A DNA stretch of 64,000 nt. Origin: Liquorilactobacillus aquaticus DSM 21051 (GTDB lineage Bacteria > Bacillota > Bacilli > Lactobacillales > Lactobacillaceae). The notes beneath the pieces are model-generated. The model was not told the origin of the DNA. It made no database searches and worked only from the letters and a program-made list of their open reading frames with translations. The stretch is from positions 22,172 through 86,171 of the forward strand of contig NZ_AYZD01000004.1 of NCBI RefSeq assembly GCF_001436755.1, written 5' to 3'. Both the position numbers and the translations under genes were made by a program. Every line of letters begins with the position of its first letter. Position 1 is the stretch's first letter. Of the stretch, positions 27,415 through 37,880 are shown in pieces.

Positions 27415-28065
27415 TTAAAATGCCTTAGGTATTGGAGTGTTTCCACTGCCAATCGTATAGCTTTTTCTAATGGTTGATTGATTACCAACGACTGTTGCGA
27501 TTGTTTCTGCAACATCTTCACGCGGAATACTTATTCTTTCTTCCCTTTCAGGGTTTACAGTTATTGTACCAGTTCCCGAACTATTTTTTAGCATCCCCGG
27601 CCGCAAAATAGTGTAGTCAAGCTTGGTTTGCTGTAATTCTTTGTCCGCATAATGCTTGGCAATTAGGTAAGGTTTTAGTCCACTCTCATCCCAAAGATCC
27701 GGTTTATTGCTTCCAACTGAACTGACCATCACATAACGTTTGATTCTCGCTTTTTGAGCCGCTTCCATTGATTTGACTGCCCCATCTAGATCAATTATCA
27801 ATGTCTGATCATCTCCTGTTTTTCCACCAGAACCTGCTGAAAAAACAATTGCATCTGCCCCCGTTTGTCTAAAACACTTTGCCATTTCTTCTACTGAGTC
27901 ATTCAGATCAAAATGTACTGGGTGTACGAGTTCATCAGTTGGAAAAACTTTTGCCTGTTCAGTATTTCTAATACCTGCAAATACTTCAAAACCCTTCTTT
28001 ACCAGCTTATGGACCAATATTTGCCCAATCTGTCCATGCGCGCCAATAATAAAAACAGAATTCAT
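27415..28065 (-). CDS. NAD(P)H-binding atypical SDR (YwnB/NmrA-like)
   Basis: 216 residues. The N-terminal cofactor site is VFIIGAHGQIGQILVHKLVKKG, and YVMVSSVGSNKP plus YTILRPGMLKN are typical of the NAD(P)H-binding SDR_a5-like family. There is no Tyr-x3-Lys catalytic pair in the usual place, so it may be a sensor or an atypical reductase. AAGGGAGG precedes the ATG. Single-gene unit; substrate unknown. Confidence 0.82.
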   Translation of the reverse strand: MNSVFIIGAHGQIGQILVHKLVKKGFEVFAGIRNTEQAKVFPTDELVHPVHFDLNDSVEEMAKCFRQTGADAIVFSAGSGGKTGDDQTLIIDLDGAVKSMEAAQKARIKRYVMVSSVGSNKPDLWDESGLKPYLIAKHYADKELQQTKLDYTILRPGMLKNSSGTGTITVNPEREERISIPREDVAETIATVVGNQSTIRKSYTIGSGNTPIPKAF

Positions 28066-28279
28066 AAAAAAGCCTCCCTTTTATCCAAATAACAGCTATC
28101 CTTTATACATTATAACCAATATCCTTGAAATATAGTAAATTTTACACCATATAAGAGTTTGATTTATTTCCTGATTCAGATAAAAAACACGTTCCAAAGC
28201 ATTCTCTGAATTGAGAATGCCTCGAAATGTGCCCCATCGATCAATATTTTTTTTAAAATTAAAAATAACAATTTTTGAA

Positions 28280-29248
28280 CTACACTTCATTTAACTCAGT
28301 TCGAATTACTCTTGGCTCACCATTACTCTTAGTCCGCCAATATGAAGCCAACACCGAACCGGAAATATTATGCCAAATGCTGAAAATTGTTGATGGAATT
28401 GCTGCCGCTGGAACAAAATATTTGATAGCCAAAGTCGCGCCTAAACTTGAATCCTGCATTCCGACTTCAAATGTTATCGCCTTTCTTTGTGGGTCACGCA
28501 AACGAATTAATTTCGAGAAAAGGAAACCTAATGCGTATCCAGAAAGATTGTGTAGTATTACTACTGGAATGACGAGAGCTGTTGCTGCTGTAAATAAGTT
28601 AGCATGATTAGCAGCAATTACCGCGCCAACTATCATTAAAATAGCCACCTGAGAAACTACAGGCAATACATGCGTAATCTTTTCGATCTTTTTGCCGAAA
28701 ATCGTGTGCAAGATCACCCCTAAAATGATTGGGAACAAAACGATTTTCACTGTACTTAAGAATAAGGATGTTGTAGGAATATCAATATATTTACCAGCAA
28801 AGGTCAGTAAAAGTCCAGGCAATGCGATTGGAGCCAGCAATGTAGAAAGTGTTTCAATCGAAACATCTAAGGCAACATCACCCCCAGCTAAATATGCCAT
28901 TACACTGGAGGAAGTGCCACTTGGGCATGATCCAACTAAGATTACACCGGCCGCAGTTGCGCCTTTCAACTGAAAGATAAGACAAAGAAGCCAAGCGAGC
29001 GTTGGCATTATAACATAATGTGCAACAGTTCCAGCAATTACTGGTAATGGACGTTTAGCAATTCTTTCGAAATCTTCAATCCTTAATGTCAAGCCCATTC
29101 CAAACAAGATAATCCCCAATAAATATGAGATATTTGGAACAAGCCATAAACTTGTCTTTGGTAAAATATAATTAAAAGCAGCCCAAAGTATAACTAAGAG
29201 CGTGAACCAGCGCCCGATTACCTTCCCCAATTTCTCTACTTTGCTCAT
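28280..29248 (-). CDS. Bile acid:sodium symporter (BASS) family transporter
   Basis: 322 residues with about nine or ten helices. The core motifs VGSCPSGTSSSVMAYLAGGDVALDVSIETLSTLLAP and TFEVGMQDSSLGATLA are BASS family markers with the Na+ sites. Bacterial BASS members carry bile acids, pantoate/ketopantoate (PanS) or other organic anions. It follows ilvD by 58 bases on the same strand, so a 2-oxoacid linked to branched-chain synthesis is a reasonable guess. No bile-salt gene is nearby. Confidence 0.88.
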   Translation of the reverse strand: MSKVEKLGKVIGRWFTLLVILWAAFNYILPKTSLWLVPNISYLLGIILFGMGLTLRIEDFERIAKRPLPVIAGTVAHYVIMPTLAWLLCLIFQLKGATAAGVILVGSCPSGTSSSVMAYLAGGDVALDVSIETLSTLLAPIALPGLLLTFAGKYIDIPTTSLFLSTVKIVLFPIILGVILHTIFGKKIEKITHVLPVVSQVAILMIVGAVIAANHANLFTAATALVIPVVILHNLSGYALGFLFSKLIRLRDPQRKAITFEVGMQDSSLGATLAIKYFVPAAAIPSTIFSIWHNISGSVLASYWRTKSNGEPRVIRTELNEV

Positions 29249-29306
29249 TTTTTTGTTCCTTTCTTTAACTAAACAATCATTTCTCTTTCATTGACAATCA
29301 ACTATT

Positions 29307-31121
29307 CTATTTGTGGCATTGACAGTTTTTACCACAATTGGATTTGTGCTCACTTACACTTTTCTTTTCTTCATTTGGTTCGGCTGCGCCAAAAAGTTCG
29401 TCTGCACCGCGCATGATTCCGCCTGTATTAGCAGAAGTTACCAAGTATTGATAACGCGCAAGATAACCCATGCGAACCTTTGGCTGGAAAGGCTGCAGCT
29501 CTCTTCTCCTACCTTGAAGCTCTTGCTCACCTACTGCAACGTCCAAGGTTCTTTTTTCAAGATCGATTGTAATCTGATCGCCATCTTTAATCAGAGCGAT
29601 CTCTCCCCCAGAAGCCGCTTCAGGGGAAACGTGCCCGACACATATGCCATGCGTTGCACCCGAAAAACGTCCATCAGTTATCAACGCAACTGTTCTTCCT
29701 AAACCACGGCCGATAATATCAGAAGTCGGGTTCAGCATTTCCGGCATACCCGGTCCGCCCTTAGGCCCTTCATAACGGATAACGACTACATCTCCAGCCT
29801 TAACAGTTCCATTATCAATTCCTTCTACCGCATCATCATGTGAATCAAAGCAAATTGCTTTTCCAACGAATTTTTTAATATCCGGATCAACTCCAGCAAC
29901 TTTGATGACAGAACCATCTTTAGCAATATTTCCGTAGAGAATAGACAATCCGCCCTGTTCAGAATAAGGATTATCAAGCGTTCTAATAACTTCAGGATTT
30001 AAGGTGTGTGCTCCCGCAACATTTTCACGAATCGTTTTTCCTGTAATCGTTGGACGATCTGGATGAAGAATACCGCCTTTTTCAATCAATTCATTCATAA
30101 TTGCTGGAATTCCTCCCGCGTTGTGTACATCTTCCATCGTCCATGAAGATGATGGAACAATTTTAGCCAAATGCGGTGTTTTTTTAGCGATTTCATTAAT
30201 TTCCCGCTCGCTATAGTCAATTCCTGCTTCGTGTGCGATTGCCAAACCATGTAAAACGGTATTCGTTGATCCACCCATTGCCATATCAAGTGCAAAGCTG
30301 TCGTCGAATGCTTCTTTAGTCATGATATCTCGAGGTTTGACGTTGTGCTCAACGTTATACATCACCTGACGTGCAGCTTGACGAACCAGTTCACGTCTTT
30401 CTTTTGAAACAGCTAAAGTTGTTCCGTTATATGGAAGTGCCATTCCCATAGCTTCCATCAACGAATTCATTGAATTTGCAGTATACATTCCTGCACAGGA
30501 TCCACATCCTGGACAAGCGTTGCGTTCCAATTCGAGAAAATCTTCTTGGCTCATCTTGCCATCTTTAAAAGCCCCAACTGCTTCAAAAACAGTTGACAAC
30601 GTTGCTGCTTTACCGTTAGGATCAAGTCCAGCTTTCATTGGTCCTCCTGAAACAAAGGCTGCTGGAACATTCGTACGTGCTGCAGCCATTAACATACCAG
30701 GCGTGATTTTGTCACAGTTAGGCATGAACAAAACCCCATCAAACCAATGTGCGTTAATAACTGTTTCTGCTGAATCAGCAATGATCTCACGGCTCGGCAG
30801 TGAATAACGCATTCCAATGTGGCCCATCGCAATTCCGTCATCGACACCAATCGTATTGAATTCAAAAGGTACACCCCCAGCCTTGCGAATCTCATCTTTA
30901 GCTATCTCTGCTAATTCACGCAAATGAACATGCCCAGGAACAATTTCAATATACGAATTAGCGATTGCAATAAAAGGTTTCTTCATATCAGCTGGATCCT
31001 TTACTTGCCCTGTCGCATATAACAAACTTCTTCCTGGTGCACGATCTGTACCTTCTGTAATAGTGTCACTTCTTTTCTTTAGTTCATCTCCACTGATTGA
31101 AAAATTTAAAGTATTACCCAT
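29307..31121 (-). CDS. ilvD: Dihydroxy-acid dehydratase
   Basis: 604 residues, somewhat longer than the usual 560-575. The Fe-S ligands are in [11 protein letters not shown] and [19 protein letters not shown], and [19 protein letters not shown] is the C-terminal signature. It converts dihydroxy-isovalerate and dihydroxy-methylvalerate into the 2-oxoacids for Val and Ile. The extra length is a charged C-terminal tail ending in a Cys/His cluster ([10 protein letters not shown]), not part of the catalytic fold. It is the last biosynthetic gene of the ilv cluster, 44 bases after ridA. Confidence 0.97.
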   Translation of the reverse strand: MGNTLNFSISGDELKKRSDTITEGTDRAPGRSLLYATGQVKDPADMKKPFIAIANSYIEIVPGHVHLRELAEIAKDEIRKAGGVPFEFNTIGVDDGIAMGHIGMRYSLPSREIIADSAETVINAHWFDGVLFMPNCDKITPGMLMAAARTNVPAAFVSGGPMKAGLDPNGKAATLSTVFEAVGAFKDGKMSQEDFLELERNACPGCGSCAGMYTANSMNSLMEAMGMALPYNGTTLAVSKERRELVRQAARQVMYNVEHNVKPRDIMTKEAFDDSFALDMAMGGSTNTVLHGLAIAHEAGIDYSEREINEIAKKTPHLAKIVPSSSWTMEDVHNAGGIPAIMNELIEKGGILHPDRPTITGKTIRENVAGAHTLNPEVIRTLDNPYSEQGGLSILYGNIAKDGSVIKVAGVDPDIKKFVGKAICFDSHDDAVEGIDNGTVKAGDVVVIRYEGPKGGPGMPEMLNPTSDIIGRGLGRTVALITDGRFSGATHGICVGHVSPEAASGGEIALIKDGDQITIDLEKRTLDVAVGEQELQGRRRELQPFQPKVRMGYLARYQYLVTSANTGGIMRGADELFGAAEPNEEKKSVSEHKSNCGKNCQCHK

Positions 31122-31165
31122 TTTTATAGCTCCCCATTTCTCTCTAATCTATTTAAAATTTTTTA

Positions 31166-31555
31166 TTAGCCATTTTTAGCTGCTATTGCTTCAATTTCTA
31201 TCTTCGCACCAGCAGGCAATGCTTGTACCCCTATCGCCGAACGTGCCGGTAACAATGGAGCATTTTCAAAAAAAGACGCATAGATCTTGTTAACTTTATT
31301 GAAATCAGCAATATTTGTCATAAAAATCGTAACTTTGACGATGTCATCAACATTTAAATTGTCAGCTGCGATGATTGCTTTTATATTTTGCAATGCTTGT
31401 CTTGCCTGTTGTTCAACCCCTGGTCCTGCAAGCATCCCTTTCTGAGGATCAATTCCTATCTGCCCTGAACAATAAAGTAATTTACCTACCTCTATCCCCT
31501 GGGAATATGGTCCCAGCGCTTGCGGTGCTCTATCAGTCGTAATCATTTTTTTCAT
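31166..31555 (-). CDS. ridA: RidA family reactive intermediate deaminase
   Basis: 129 residues from the ATG at 31555, with GGAGG 9 bases upstream. The start APQALGPYSQGIEVGKLLYCSGQIGIDP and the end NAPLLPARSAIGVQALPAGAKIEIEAIA carry the RidA motif; the active-site Arg is in LPARSAIGV. RidA hydrolyses the 2-aminoacrylate and 2-iminobutyrate released by threonine dehydratase and so protects PLP enzymes, including the Ile pathway. Its place beside ilvA and ilvD fits that role directly. Confidence 0.95.
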   Translation of the reverse strand: MKKMITTDRAPQALGPYSQGIEVGKLLYCSGQIGIDPQKGMLAGPGVEQQARQALQNIKAIIAADNLNVDDIVKVTIFMTNIADFNKVNKIYASFFENAPLLPARSAIGVQALPAGAKIEIEAIAAKNG

Positions 31556-31593
31556 CCTACGCAACCTCCTTTTTGATGTTTTAAGATTTTTTA

Positions 31594-32376
31594 TTACTGT
31601 GGATAAACAAGAATCCTTTTTTTGTCGTCCTTGATTATTTCAATAGGTTTTCCATAAAAATTGGCCAATGTTTCTTTGTTTAAGAGCTCCTCTCGCTTGC
31701 CCTTTCTATCAATTTTTCCGTCTTTCAAAAACATTACATTATCAAAACATGGCAATAATTCCTCAGTGTAGTGAGAAACCATCAATAGAGAGGGACTATT
31801 GGATTCTTGCGCAATCTTTTTAATTTTTTCAAGTAACCGTTCGCGCGCAAAAAGATCTAGTCCATTACAAGGCTCGTCCAAAATCAGTAGTTCTGGTTTA
31901 GCCATCAAGGCACGTGCTATTAAAACAAGCTGGCGTTCTCCCTGAGATAATACACGATAAGATTTGCCAATCAATTCAGCTCCACCCAATTTAGTTATTC
32001 TTTCCTTGGCTTCTTGCATTTCTTGTTTGGTATAACGCTCATATAATCCAATGCTGGCAAACTTACCGGATAAGACGATTTCTTCAACCAAGTCACCCGC
32101 ATGCAGCCAATCTTGAAGTGCTGTGCTTACCCAGCCAATCCTTTTCTTTAAATCAGGAATATTCGTGTGCCCGAACACACCACCAAGTACTTCCAGCTTG
32201 CCCTGCGAAGGCCAAACATCACCATGGATCATTTTCAGCATTGTTGTTTTCCCAGCGCCGTTTAATCCTAAAATTGCCCAATTTTCTTTTTCTTTGATCG
32301 TCCAACTGATATTCTTTAAAATTTGCCGATCGCCTTTTATCAGAGAAACATTTTGAAAAGACAAAATCTTACCCAT
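31594..32376 (-). CDS. Stand-alone ABC ATPase (YlmA/ModF-like)
   Basis: 260 residues. Walker A GLNGAGKTT, Q-loop before DWLHAGDLVEEIVLS, signature LSQGERQ, Walker B PELLILDEPCNGLD and the switch His in MVSHYTEEL are intact, so it should hydrolyse ATP. No permease gene is near. The YlmA group is usually encoded without partners; its role is unknown. It lies inside the ilv cluster between ilvA and ridA, 30 bases before ridA, so it is co-transcribed with Ile/Val synthesis. Confidence 0.85.
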   Translation of the reverse strand: MGKILSFQNVSLIKGDRQILKNISWTIKEKENWAILGLNGAGKTTMLKMIHGDVWPSQGKLEVLGGVFGHTNIPDLKKRIGWVSTALQDWLHAGDLVEEIVLSGKFASIGLYERYTKQEMQEAKERITKLGGAELIGKSYRVLSQGERQLVLIARALMAKPELLILDEPCNGLDLFARERLLEKIKKIAQESNSPSLLMVSHYTEELLPCFDNVMFLKDGKIDRKGKREELLNKETLANFYGKPIEIIKDDKKRILVYPQ

Positions 32377-32432
32377 TCATTTAACTCCTTCCATTGAAAT
32401 GTTCTGACACATCTTAGACTTGATGTCTTTGC

Positions 32433-33707
32433 TCAAACCATCATTTCATATAACATTTGATTCTCTTTAAGATCAATATAGTAAGGATCGAAGCGTCTCA
32501 ATCTTGTTCGAAGCTGTTCAATATTCCGCCTGTCACCAAGCCTAATGCCAATCAAAACTGGTCCCTTTCCACGATTCACTTTTTTTGTATACTCGAATTT
32601 CGTTATGTCATCATCTTCATTTAAAATATCATTGACCACTTCACGTAACGCTCCAGGTCTCTGTGGGAAATTTACAATAAAATAGTGCTGAAACCCTTCA
32701 TACACTAATGAACGTTCCTTGATTTCCTGCATTCTGTCGATATCATTATTCCCACCGCTTATTACGCAAACAACTGTTTTACCAGCAATTTCCTCGCGAT
32801 GTTCTTCTAAAGCAGCCACACTCAGAGCGCCAGCCGGTTCCGCAACAATTGCTTCTTTACTATATAGCTCTAGTAATGTAGTACATACACGCCCTTCAGC
32901 AACATTGATCATTCCATCAACAAATTCTTTAGCATTGGTATAGGTCAGCCCACCAACAGTTTTAACTGCTGCACCATCAACAAACTTATCTACTTTTTCA
33001 AGCGTAACTGGATGTCCGCACTTAAAAGCCGCTGCCATTGATGCTGCTCCTGTTGGTTCAACGCCAATAACTTGCGTCTTAGGACTGACACTTTTGGTGT
33101 ATGCGCCCAGTCCACTGATAAGTCCACCGCCTCCAACTGCTGCAAATAAATAGTCTACTTCTGTGTGCTGTGAAAATACCTCATCAAAAATTTCGCAGGC
33201 AATTGTTCCTTGACCAGCTATTGTGTTTTTATCGTCAAATGGTGCAATAAAGGTCATCTTCTTTTGCTCGCAATAATCTACTGCAGCTTGAGCCGAAGCA
33301 TCAAATGTATCTCCAACTAGTTTAATCGTTGCTTCATCCCCACCAAAAAATCTTACTTGCTCAACTTTTTGCTGTGGAGTCGTAGTAGGCATGAAAATCA
33401 CTGCTGGAACTTTCATCTTATGACACGTCCATGCAACCCCTTGTGCATGATTACCCGCACTTGCACAAACTATTCCTCTTCGACGTACTGCTTCTGGCGT
33501 TTTAGAAATTGCGTAATATGCACCGCGTAGTTTAAAAGAACGAACCACTTGCTGATCCTCTCTTTTTAAATATAAGTGACACTGATATTTTTGAGATAAA
33601 TATGCATCGTATTGTAGAGGTGTCCGCTTAATAATCGGACGCAACACCCCATATGCTTCTTCGATATCTTCTTTTTTTAGCAATTCTTCTTTTGTCATTA
33701 CGTCCAT
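32433..33707 (-). CDS. ilvA: Threonine ammonia-lyase (biosynthetic)
   Basis: 424 residues from the ATG at 33707 (AAGGGG upstream). PLP Lys in RSFKLRGAYYAIS, phosphate loop in VGGGGLISGLG. A single C-terminal ACT-like regulatory domain (YFIVNFPQRPGALREVVND) is present, so Ile feedback is expected. It deaminates threonine to 2-oxobutyrate, the first step of Ile synthesis. Downstream of ilvC by about 130 bases on the same strand, so it is likely part of the ilv operon. Confidence 0.95.
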   Translation of the reverse strand: MDVMTKEELLKKEDIEEAYGVLRPIIKRTPLQYDAYLSQKYQCHLYLKREDQQVVRSFKLRGAYYAISKTPEAVRRRGIVCASAGNHAQGVAWTCHKMKVPAVIFMPTTTPQQKVEQVRFFGGDEATIKLVGDTFDASAQAAVDYCEQKKMTFIAPFDDKNTIAGQGTIACEIFDEVFSQHTEVDYLFAAVGGGGLISGLGAYTKSVSPKTQVIGVEPTGAASMAAAFKCGHPVTLEKVDKFVDGAAVKTVGGLTYTNAKEFVDGMINVAEGRVCTTLLELYSKEAIVAEPAGALSVAALEEHREEIAGKTVVCVISGGNNDIDRMQEIKERSLVYEGFQHYFIVNFPQRPGALREVVNDILNEDDDITKFEYTKKVNRGKGPVLIGIRLGDRRNIEQLRTRLRRFDPYYIDLKENQMLYEMMV

Positions 33708-33835
33708 TAACGCCACCACCCCTTCAAGATGATTTATTATGTATGCCGAAAAGCGAAATATGCTTTCCATAATCAAGTCTTTGACTGTGGTTGCTTTTAT
33801 TTCGCTTTTCTATTGTGTAACACTTTGAATTCAAA

Positions 33836-34900
<1,065 letters not shown>

Positions 34901-34925
34901 TTAAAAGTGTGTACAATGTAACTAA

Positions 34926-35216
34926 TTAATATTTTTCTATATCACTTAATAGAGTGTGGTCGGATTCTTTATTCTTTTCAGGGTCGCACCATTCTGCACT
35001 TAGAACATCTATTTGTTTAGAAATTACACGTTTTAAATGTTCGCGTTCATGAGACTCTGCTATTCGAATCTTGAATTTTGCAACGACTGCTTTGTTATCT
35101 GGTGTTGAATTAATTGAGGCACTCTCGATATTTATATTTCTTCGTGTCAGCAACCCGGTGAAGCGATTTAAGACGCCCACCTTGTTTTTCATCTTACAGA
35201 TAAGTATTTCATGCAT
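34926..35216 (-). CDS. ilvN: Acetolactate synthase small (regulatory) subunit
   Basis: 96 residues, one ACT domain (ILICKMKNKVGVLNRFTGLLTRRNINIESASI) plus a short tail, shorter than the roughly 160-residue IlvH forms. ACT subunits bind Val and feedback-inhibit the catalytic subunit. Its ATG directly follows the TAA of ilvB, so translation is coupled. Confidence 0.92.
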   Translation of the reverse strand: MHEILICKMKNKVGVLNRFTGLLTRRNINIESASINSTPDNKAVVAKFKIRIAESHEREHLKRVISKQIDVLSAEWCDPEKNKESDHTLLSDIEKY

Positions 35217-36944
35217 TTAATCGACCCCCATCATAGCTTGATTGGGTTGACCTGGAGCAATCATTGGATAGACCTGCTCAAAAGCAGGTATGTCTGCTTC
35301 CACTACTGCACTTTCTTTCTTTGCGAAAACATCCGCCAATGTTTCGCGCCAGTGCAGCAAGGGAAGTTTTAAACTTTTGATGCCATATGCTTGAGCTAAT
35401 TTGATGAAATCTGGTTGTCCGTTGAATATAGTTTGAGAGCGTCTTTTTTCGTAGAACAGATCTTGCCACTGGCGAACCATCCCAAGAGTTTTATTGTTAA
35501 GAATAACTATCTTAATATTCAAGTCATATTCTCTAATAACATCAAGCTCTTCGACTGTCATTTGAATCCCGCCGTCACCAACGAATAAAACAACCTCTTT
35601 TTCAGGAACCGCCAGCTTAGCACCAATTGCTGCCGGTAAACCAAAGCCCATTGTTCCTAGCCCACCGCTGGTAATGATTTGATGTGGCCTTTTAAAGGGG
35701 TAATGTTGTGCAACCCACATTTGATGCTGACCAACATCCGTGACAATAGTTGCATCATTGTTAGTTAGTTTCCCAACTTCTTCGATCACCGCTTGAGGTT
35801 TAATACTTCCCATTTCTTCTTCGTAATGCTTGGGGTGCAGTTTTTCCCAATCGTTCAGTTGTTGCAACCACATATTATGCTCTTCCTTTGGTCTTTTTTC
35901 TGTATTGGTCAACAACCATTGCAGGGCATCTCTAGCATCTGCTGCAACTGAAAATTCCGTAGTAATCACTTTCCCTAATTCGGAATCGTCTATATCAATA
36001 TGTGCCACACAAGCATGTGGAGCAAATTTTGAAGCATTAGTTGCTAGGCGATCATCGAAACGTGAACCGATATTCAAGAGAAAATCGCATTCATAGAATG
36101 CCATGTTAGCCTGATAACTTCCATGCATTCCCCCCATTCCTAAAAAAAGAGAATCTGTGTCAGGCATTACACCCAAGCTGATCAGTGTTGAAACTACAGG
36201 AAGATCAAAACGATGAGCAAAACGCCTAAGTTCAGGAATCGCATTTGCCGCAATAACGCCGCCACCAGCAAGAATAAGCGGCTTTTTTGCCTTAAATAGA
36301 GCTTCACGTATTTTCAACATCATACCTTCATCAACGACTCTTTTTTGCTGAACAGGCTGCTTCTTCCAAACGTTCAGCTGCTTGCTTTCAAAATCATCTG
36401 GCAAACCCGAAGCTACATCTTTTGGAAGATCGATGACAACTGGTCCTGGTCTTCCACTGATAGCAACTGTAAACGCCTCTACTATCGTTGCAGGAAGGCT
36501 GTTAACATCATGCACTTGATAATTTTGTTTTGTTATAGGAGCAGTCATGCTCAAAATATCTACTTCTTGAAAAGCATCTTTTCCAATAGCGTCACATCCA
36601 ACTTGCCCCGTAAAGACGACCAACGGAATCGAATCCAGCATTGCATCCGCAATCCCCGTTACCGCATTGGTAGCACCGGGGCCAGACGTTACAAATACGA
36701 CTCCTGTTTTTCCCGTTGCTTTGGCATATCCCTCGGCTGCATGAACTGCTCCTTGCTCGTGCCGAACAAGTATATTATTGAATGATTGTCGATAAACCGC
36801 ATCATAAAGCGGTAGTACCGCCCCACCAGGATATCCAAAAATAAGTTCTACATTTTGTTGCTTCAGCATTTCAAGTAAAACATCTGAGCCGGTTGAAAGC
36901 TCCTGAACTTCGCCCGTCTCTTTAGCTTCTCGTCTTGCCAACAT
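35217..36944 (-). CDS. ilvB: Acetolactate synthase large subunit
   Basis: 575 residues from the ATG at 36944 (AGGAGGTG 7 bases upstream; the frame extends to 36968). The ThDP activating Glu is in LVRHEQGAVHAAEGYA, and the ThDP/Mg motif is VGDGGIQMTVEELDVI. TLGMVRQWQDLFYE is typical of biosynthetic AHAS, unlike the alsS product. First biosynthetic gene of the cluster. It follows a leader with two tandem terminators (37061-37131). Confidence 0.97.
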   Translation of the reverse strand: MLARREAKETGEVQELSTGSDVLLEMLKQQNVELIFGYPGGAVLPLYDAVYRQSFNNILVRHEQGAVHAAEGYAKATGKTGVVFVTSGPGATNAVTGIADAMLDSIPLVVFTGQVGCDAIGKDAFQEVDILSMTAPITKQNYQVHDVNSLPATIVEAFTVAISGRPGPVVIDLPKDVASGLPDDFESKQLNVWKKQPVQQKRVVDEGMMLKIREALFKAKKPLILAGGGVIAANAIPELRRFAHRFDLPVVSTLISLGVMPDTDSLFLGMGGMHGSYQANMAFYECDFLLNIGSRFDDRLATNASKFAPHACVAHIDIDDSELGKVITTEFSVAADARDALQWLLTNTEKRPKEEHNMWLQQLNDWEKLHPKHYEEEMGSIKPQAVIEEVGKLTNNDATIVTDVGQHQMWVAQHYPFKRPHQIITSGGLGTMGFGLPAAIGAKLAVPEKEVVLFVGDGGIQMTVEELDVIREYDLNIKIVILNNKTLGMVRQWQDLFYEKRRSQTIFNGQPDFIKLAQAYGIKSLKLPLLHWRETLADVFAKKESAVVEADIPAFEQVYPMIAPGQPNQAMMGVD

Positions 36945-37060
36945 GAAATTCACCTCCTCTTGAATCATCAGTCTTGCAAAATTAAATTATTTTATTTTGT
37001 ACTTTCACATCACCTCCTTTAAGGTTATTCTTTTCAAAATCACTCACTTTATTTTCCAAA

Positions 37061-37131
37061 ATAAAAAGCATCCATCTTCACGATGGATGCTAAAAAAATC
37101 CACCGCTCTAATTTCTTAGCGCGGTGTGATT
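37061..37131 (-). terminator. ilv attenuator: two tandem terminators with alternative pairings
   Basis: Minus strand. Terminator 1 pairs CACCGC (within 37119-37131) with GCGGTG (37097-37106) and is followed by TTTTTTT. Terminator 2 is AGCATCCATC/GATGGATGCT (37067-37091) with a T-run. Alternatives: GCGCGTGTGTGATT (37171-37184, inside the leader ORF) pairs with AATCACACCGCGC (37119-37131), which breaks terminator 1. The freed GGTGGAT then pairs with ATCCATC, which breaks terminator 2. Confidence 0.85.
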
Positions 37132-37150
37132 CATTCCTTAGGTTGCTAAC

Positions 37151-37264
37151 TCAAATTAACCCAGGCATTAAATCACACACGCGCATGATAATAATGACTA
37201 GGACAATTAGTAAGATAACGTTTTGCAATACTTTCATATCTAATCGACTACTACATGAACTCAT
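37151..37264 (-). CDS. ilvL: ilv leader peptide (attenuator)
   Basis: 37 codons with AAAGGGG 9 bases before ATG. Residues 16-26 read VILLIVLVIII, eleven consecutive branched-chain codons; about half of the whole peptide is Ile, Leu or Val. Nothing else in the peptide looks functional. It ends about 200 bases before ilvB and is followed by the alternative hairpins at 37061-37131, so it should work by ribosome stalling at scarce Ile/Val/Leu-tRNA, as in ilvL of enterobacteria. If the ribosome stalls early in the run, the segment at 37171-37184 stays free to act as antiterminator. Confidence 0.9.
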   Translation of the reverse strand: MSSCSSRLDMKVLQNVILLIVLVIIIMRVCDLMPGLI

Positions 37265-37309
37265 GTGATCTAACCCCTTTCTTTGTTTTTTACAATCATA
37301 TTTTTTATT

Positions 37310-37522
37310 TCAGAAAAAAACTTCTCGTTCATTGTGGAATCCACAAACTGAACAATACTCTTCATTGGGAGTAAGCGCCCCACAGTTAACACAGATATTA
37401 ACCTCTACGTCCTCCTTCTCAGAACTGGAGATAAACCGTGCGCCACAGCTAGAGCAATATTTGCCAGCAGCAACTTTATTCCCACAGTTCCGACAAGTAA
37501 CCATATCATACGCTAACTTCAT
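37310..37522 (-). CDS. Small double zinc-ribbon protein
   Basis: 70 residues from the ATG at 37522 (GGAGGG 6 bases upstream). Two zinc ribbons are visible: CRNCGNKVAAGKYCSSCG and CVNCGALTPNEEYCSVCG, each with two CxxC pairs, so two Zn2+ per chain. No membrane segment. Function unknown; double zinc ribbons often bind nucleic acid or protein partners. It ends 45 bases before the ilv leader peptide and lies behind the strong promoter at 37673-37701, so it is probably co-transcribed with ilv. Confidence 0.8.
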   Translation of the reverse strand: MKLAYDMVTCRNCGNKVAAGKYCSSCGARFISSSEKEDVEVNICVNCGALTPNEEYCSVCGFHNEREVFF

Positions 37523-37615
37523 AAACATCCCTCCGAACAATTATCTGAATAACAGATAACAACGACACGTTATAAAATACAGCGACAATTACTAATCAGC
37601 TTTTTATCAATGAAC

Positions 37616-37701
37616 AAAAAGCATCTGTCAGATGTTCGTTTCATCGAAACATGAATATCTTTCATGTGTGTCATATTACACTTTGATTTTAATAGTGTCA
37701 A
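37616..37701 (-). promoter_or_regulatory. Promoter and structured leader for zinc-ribbon/ilv transcription
   Basis: Minus strand TTGACA (37696-37701) and TAATAT (37673-37678), spacer 17. Three small hairpins follow in a row: CATGAA/TTCATG (37650-37666), GTTTC/GAAAC (37638-37650) and CATCTG/CAGATG (37622-37634), the last ending in TTTTT. Confidence 0.65.
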
Positions 37702-37880
37702 CATCTTTTTTTAATAAAACTCTTTTATTTTTAGGTCGGGCACAACATTTTTAAACTTTTTATTCTTTTGTATTTATTCTAAATATCTTTTTTTTAACTT
37801 TATATAAAGCCATATAAGGAAGAAAACAAAAAAGCACTTAAACACTTCCATCTTTTATCGATTAATTTTTTAATTTAACG

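Noticed and set aside
28096..28290. 64-codon minus-strand ORF between the SDR and BASS genes
   Set aside because: No ribosome site, atypical composition, overlaps the BASS 3' end.
37083..37268. Plus-strand 61-codon ORF opposite the ilv leader
   Set aside because: It is the reverse complement of the ilv leader peptide and attenuator; no ribosome site, and the minus strand explains the conservation-type features better.
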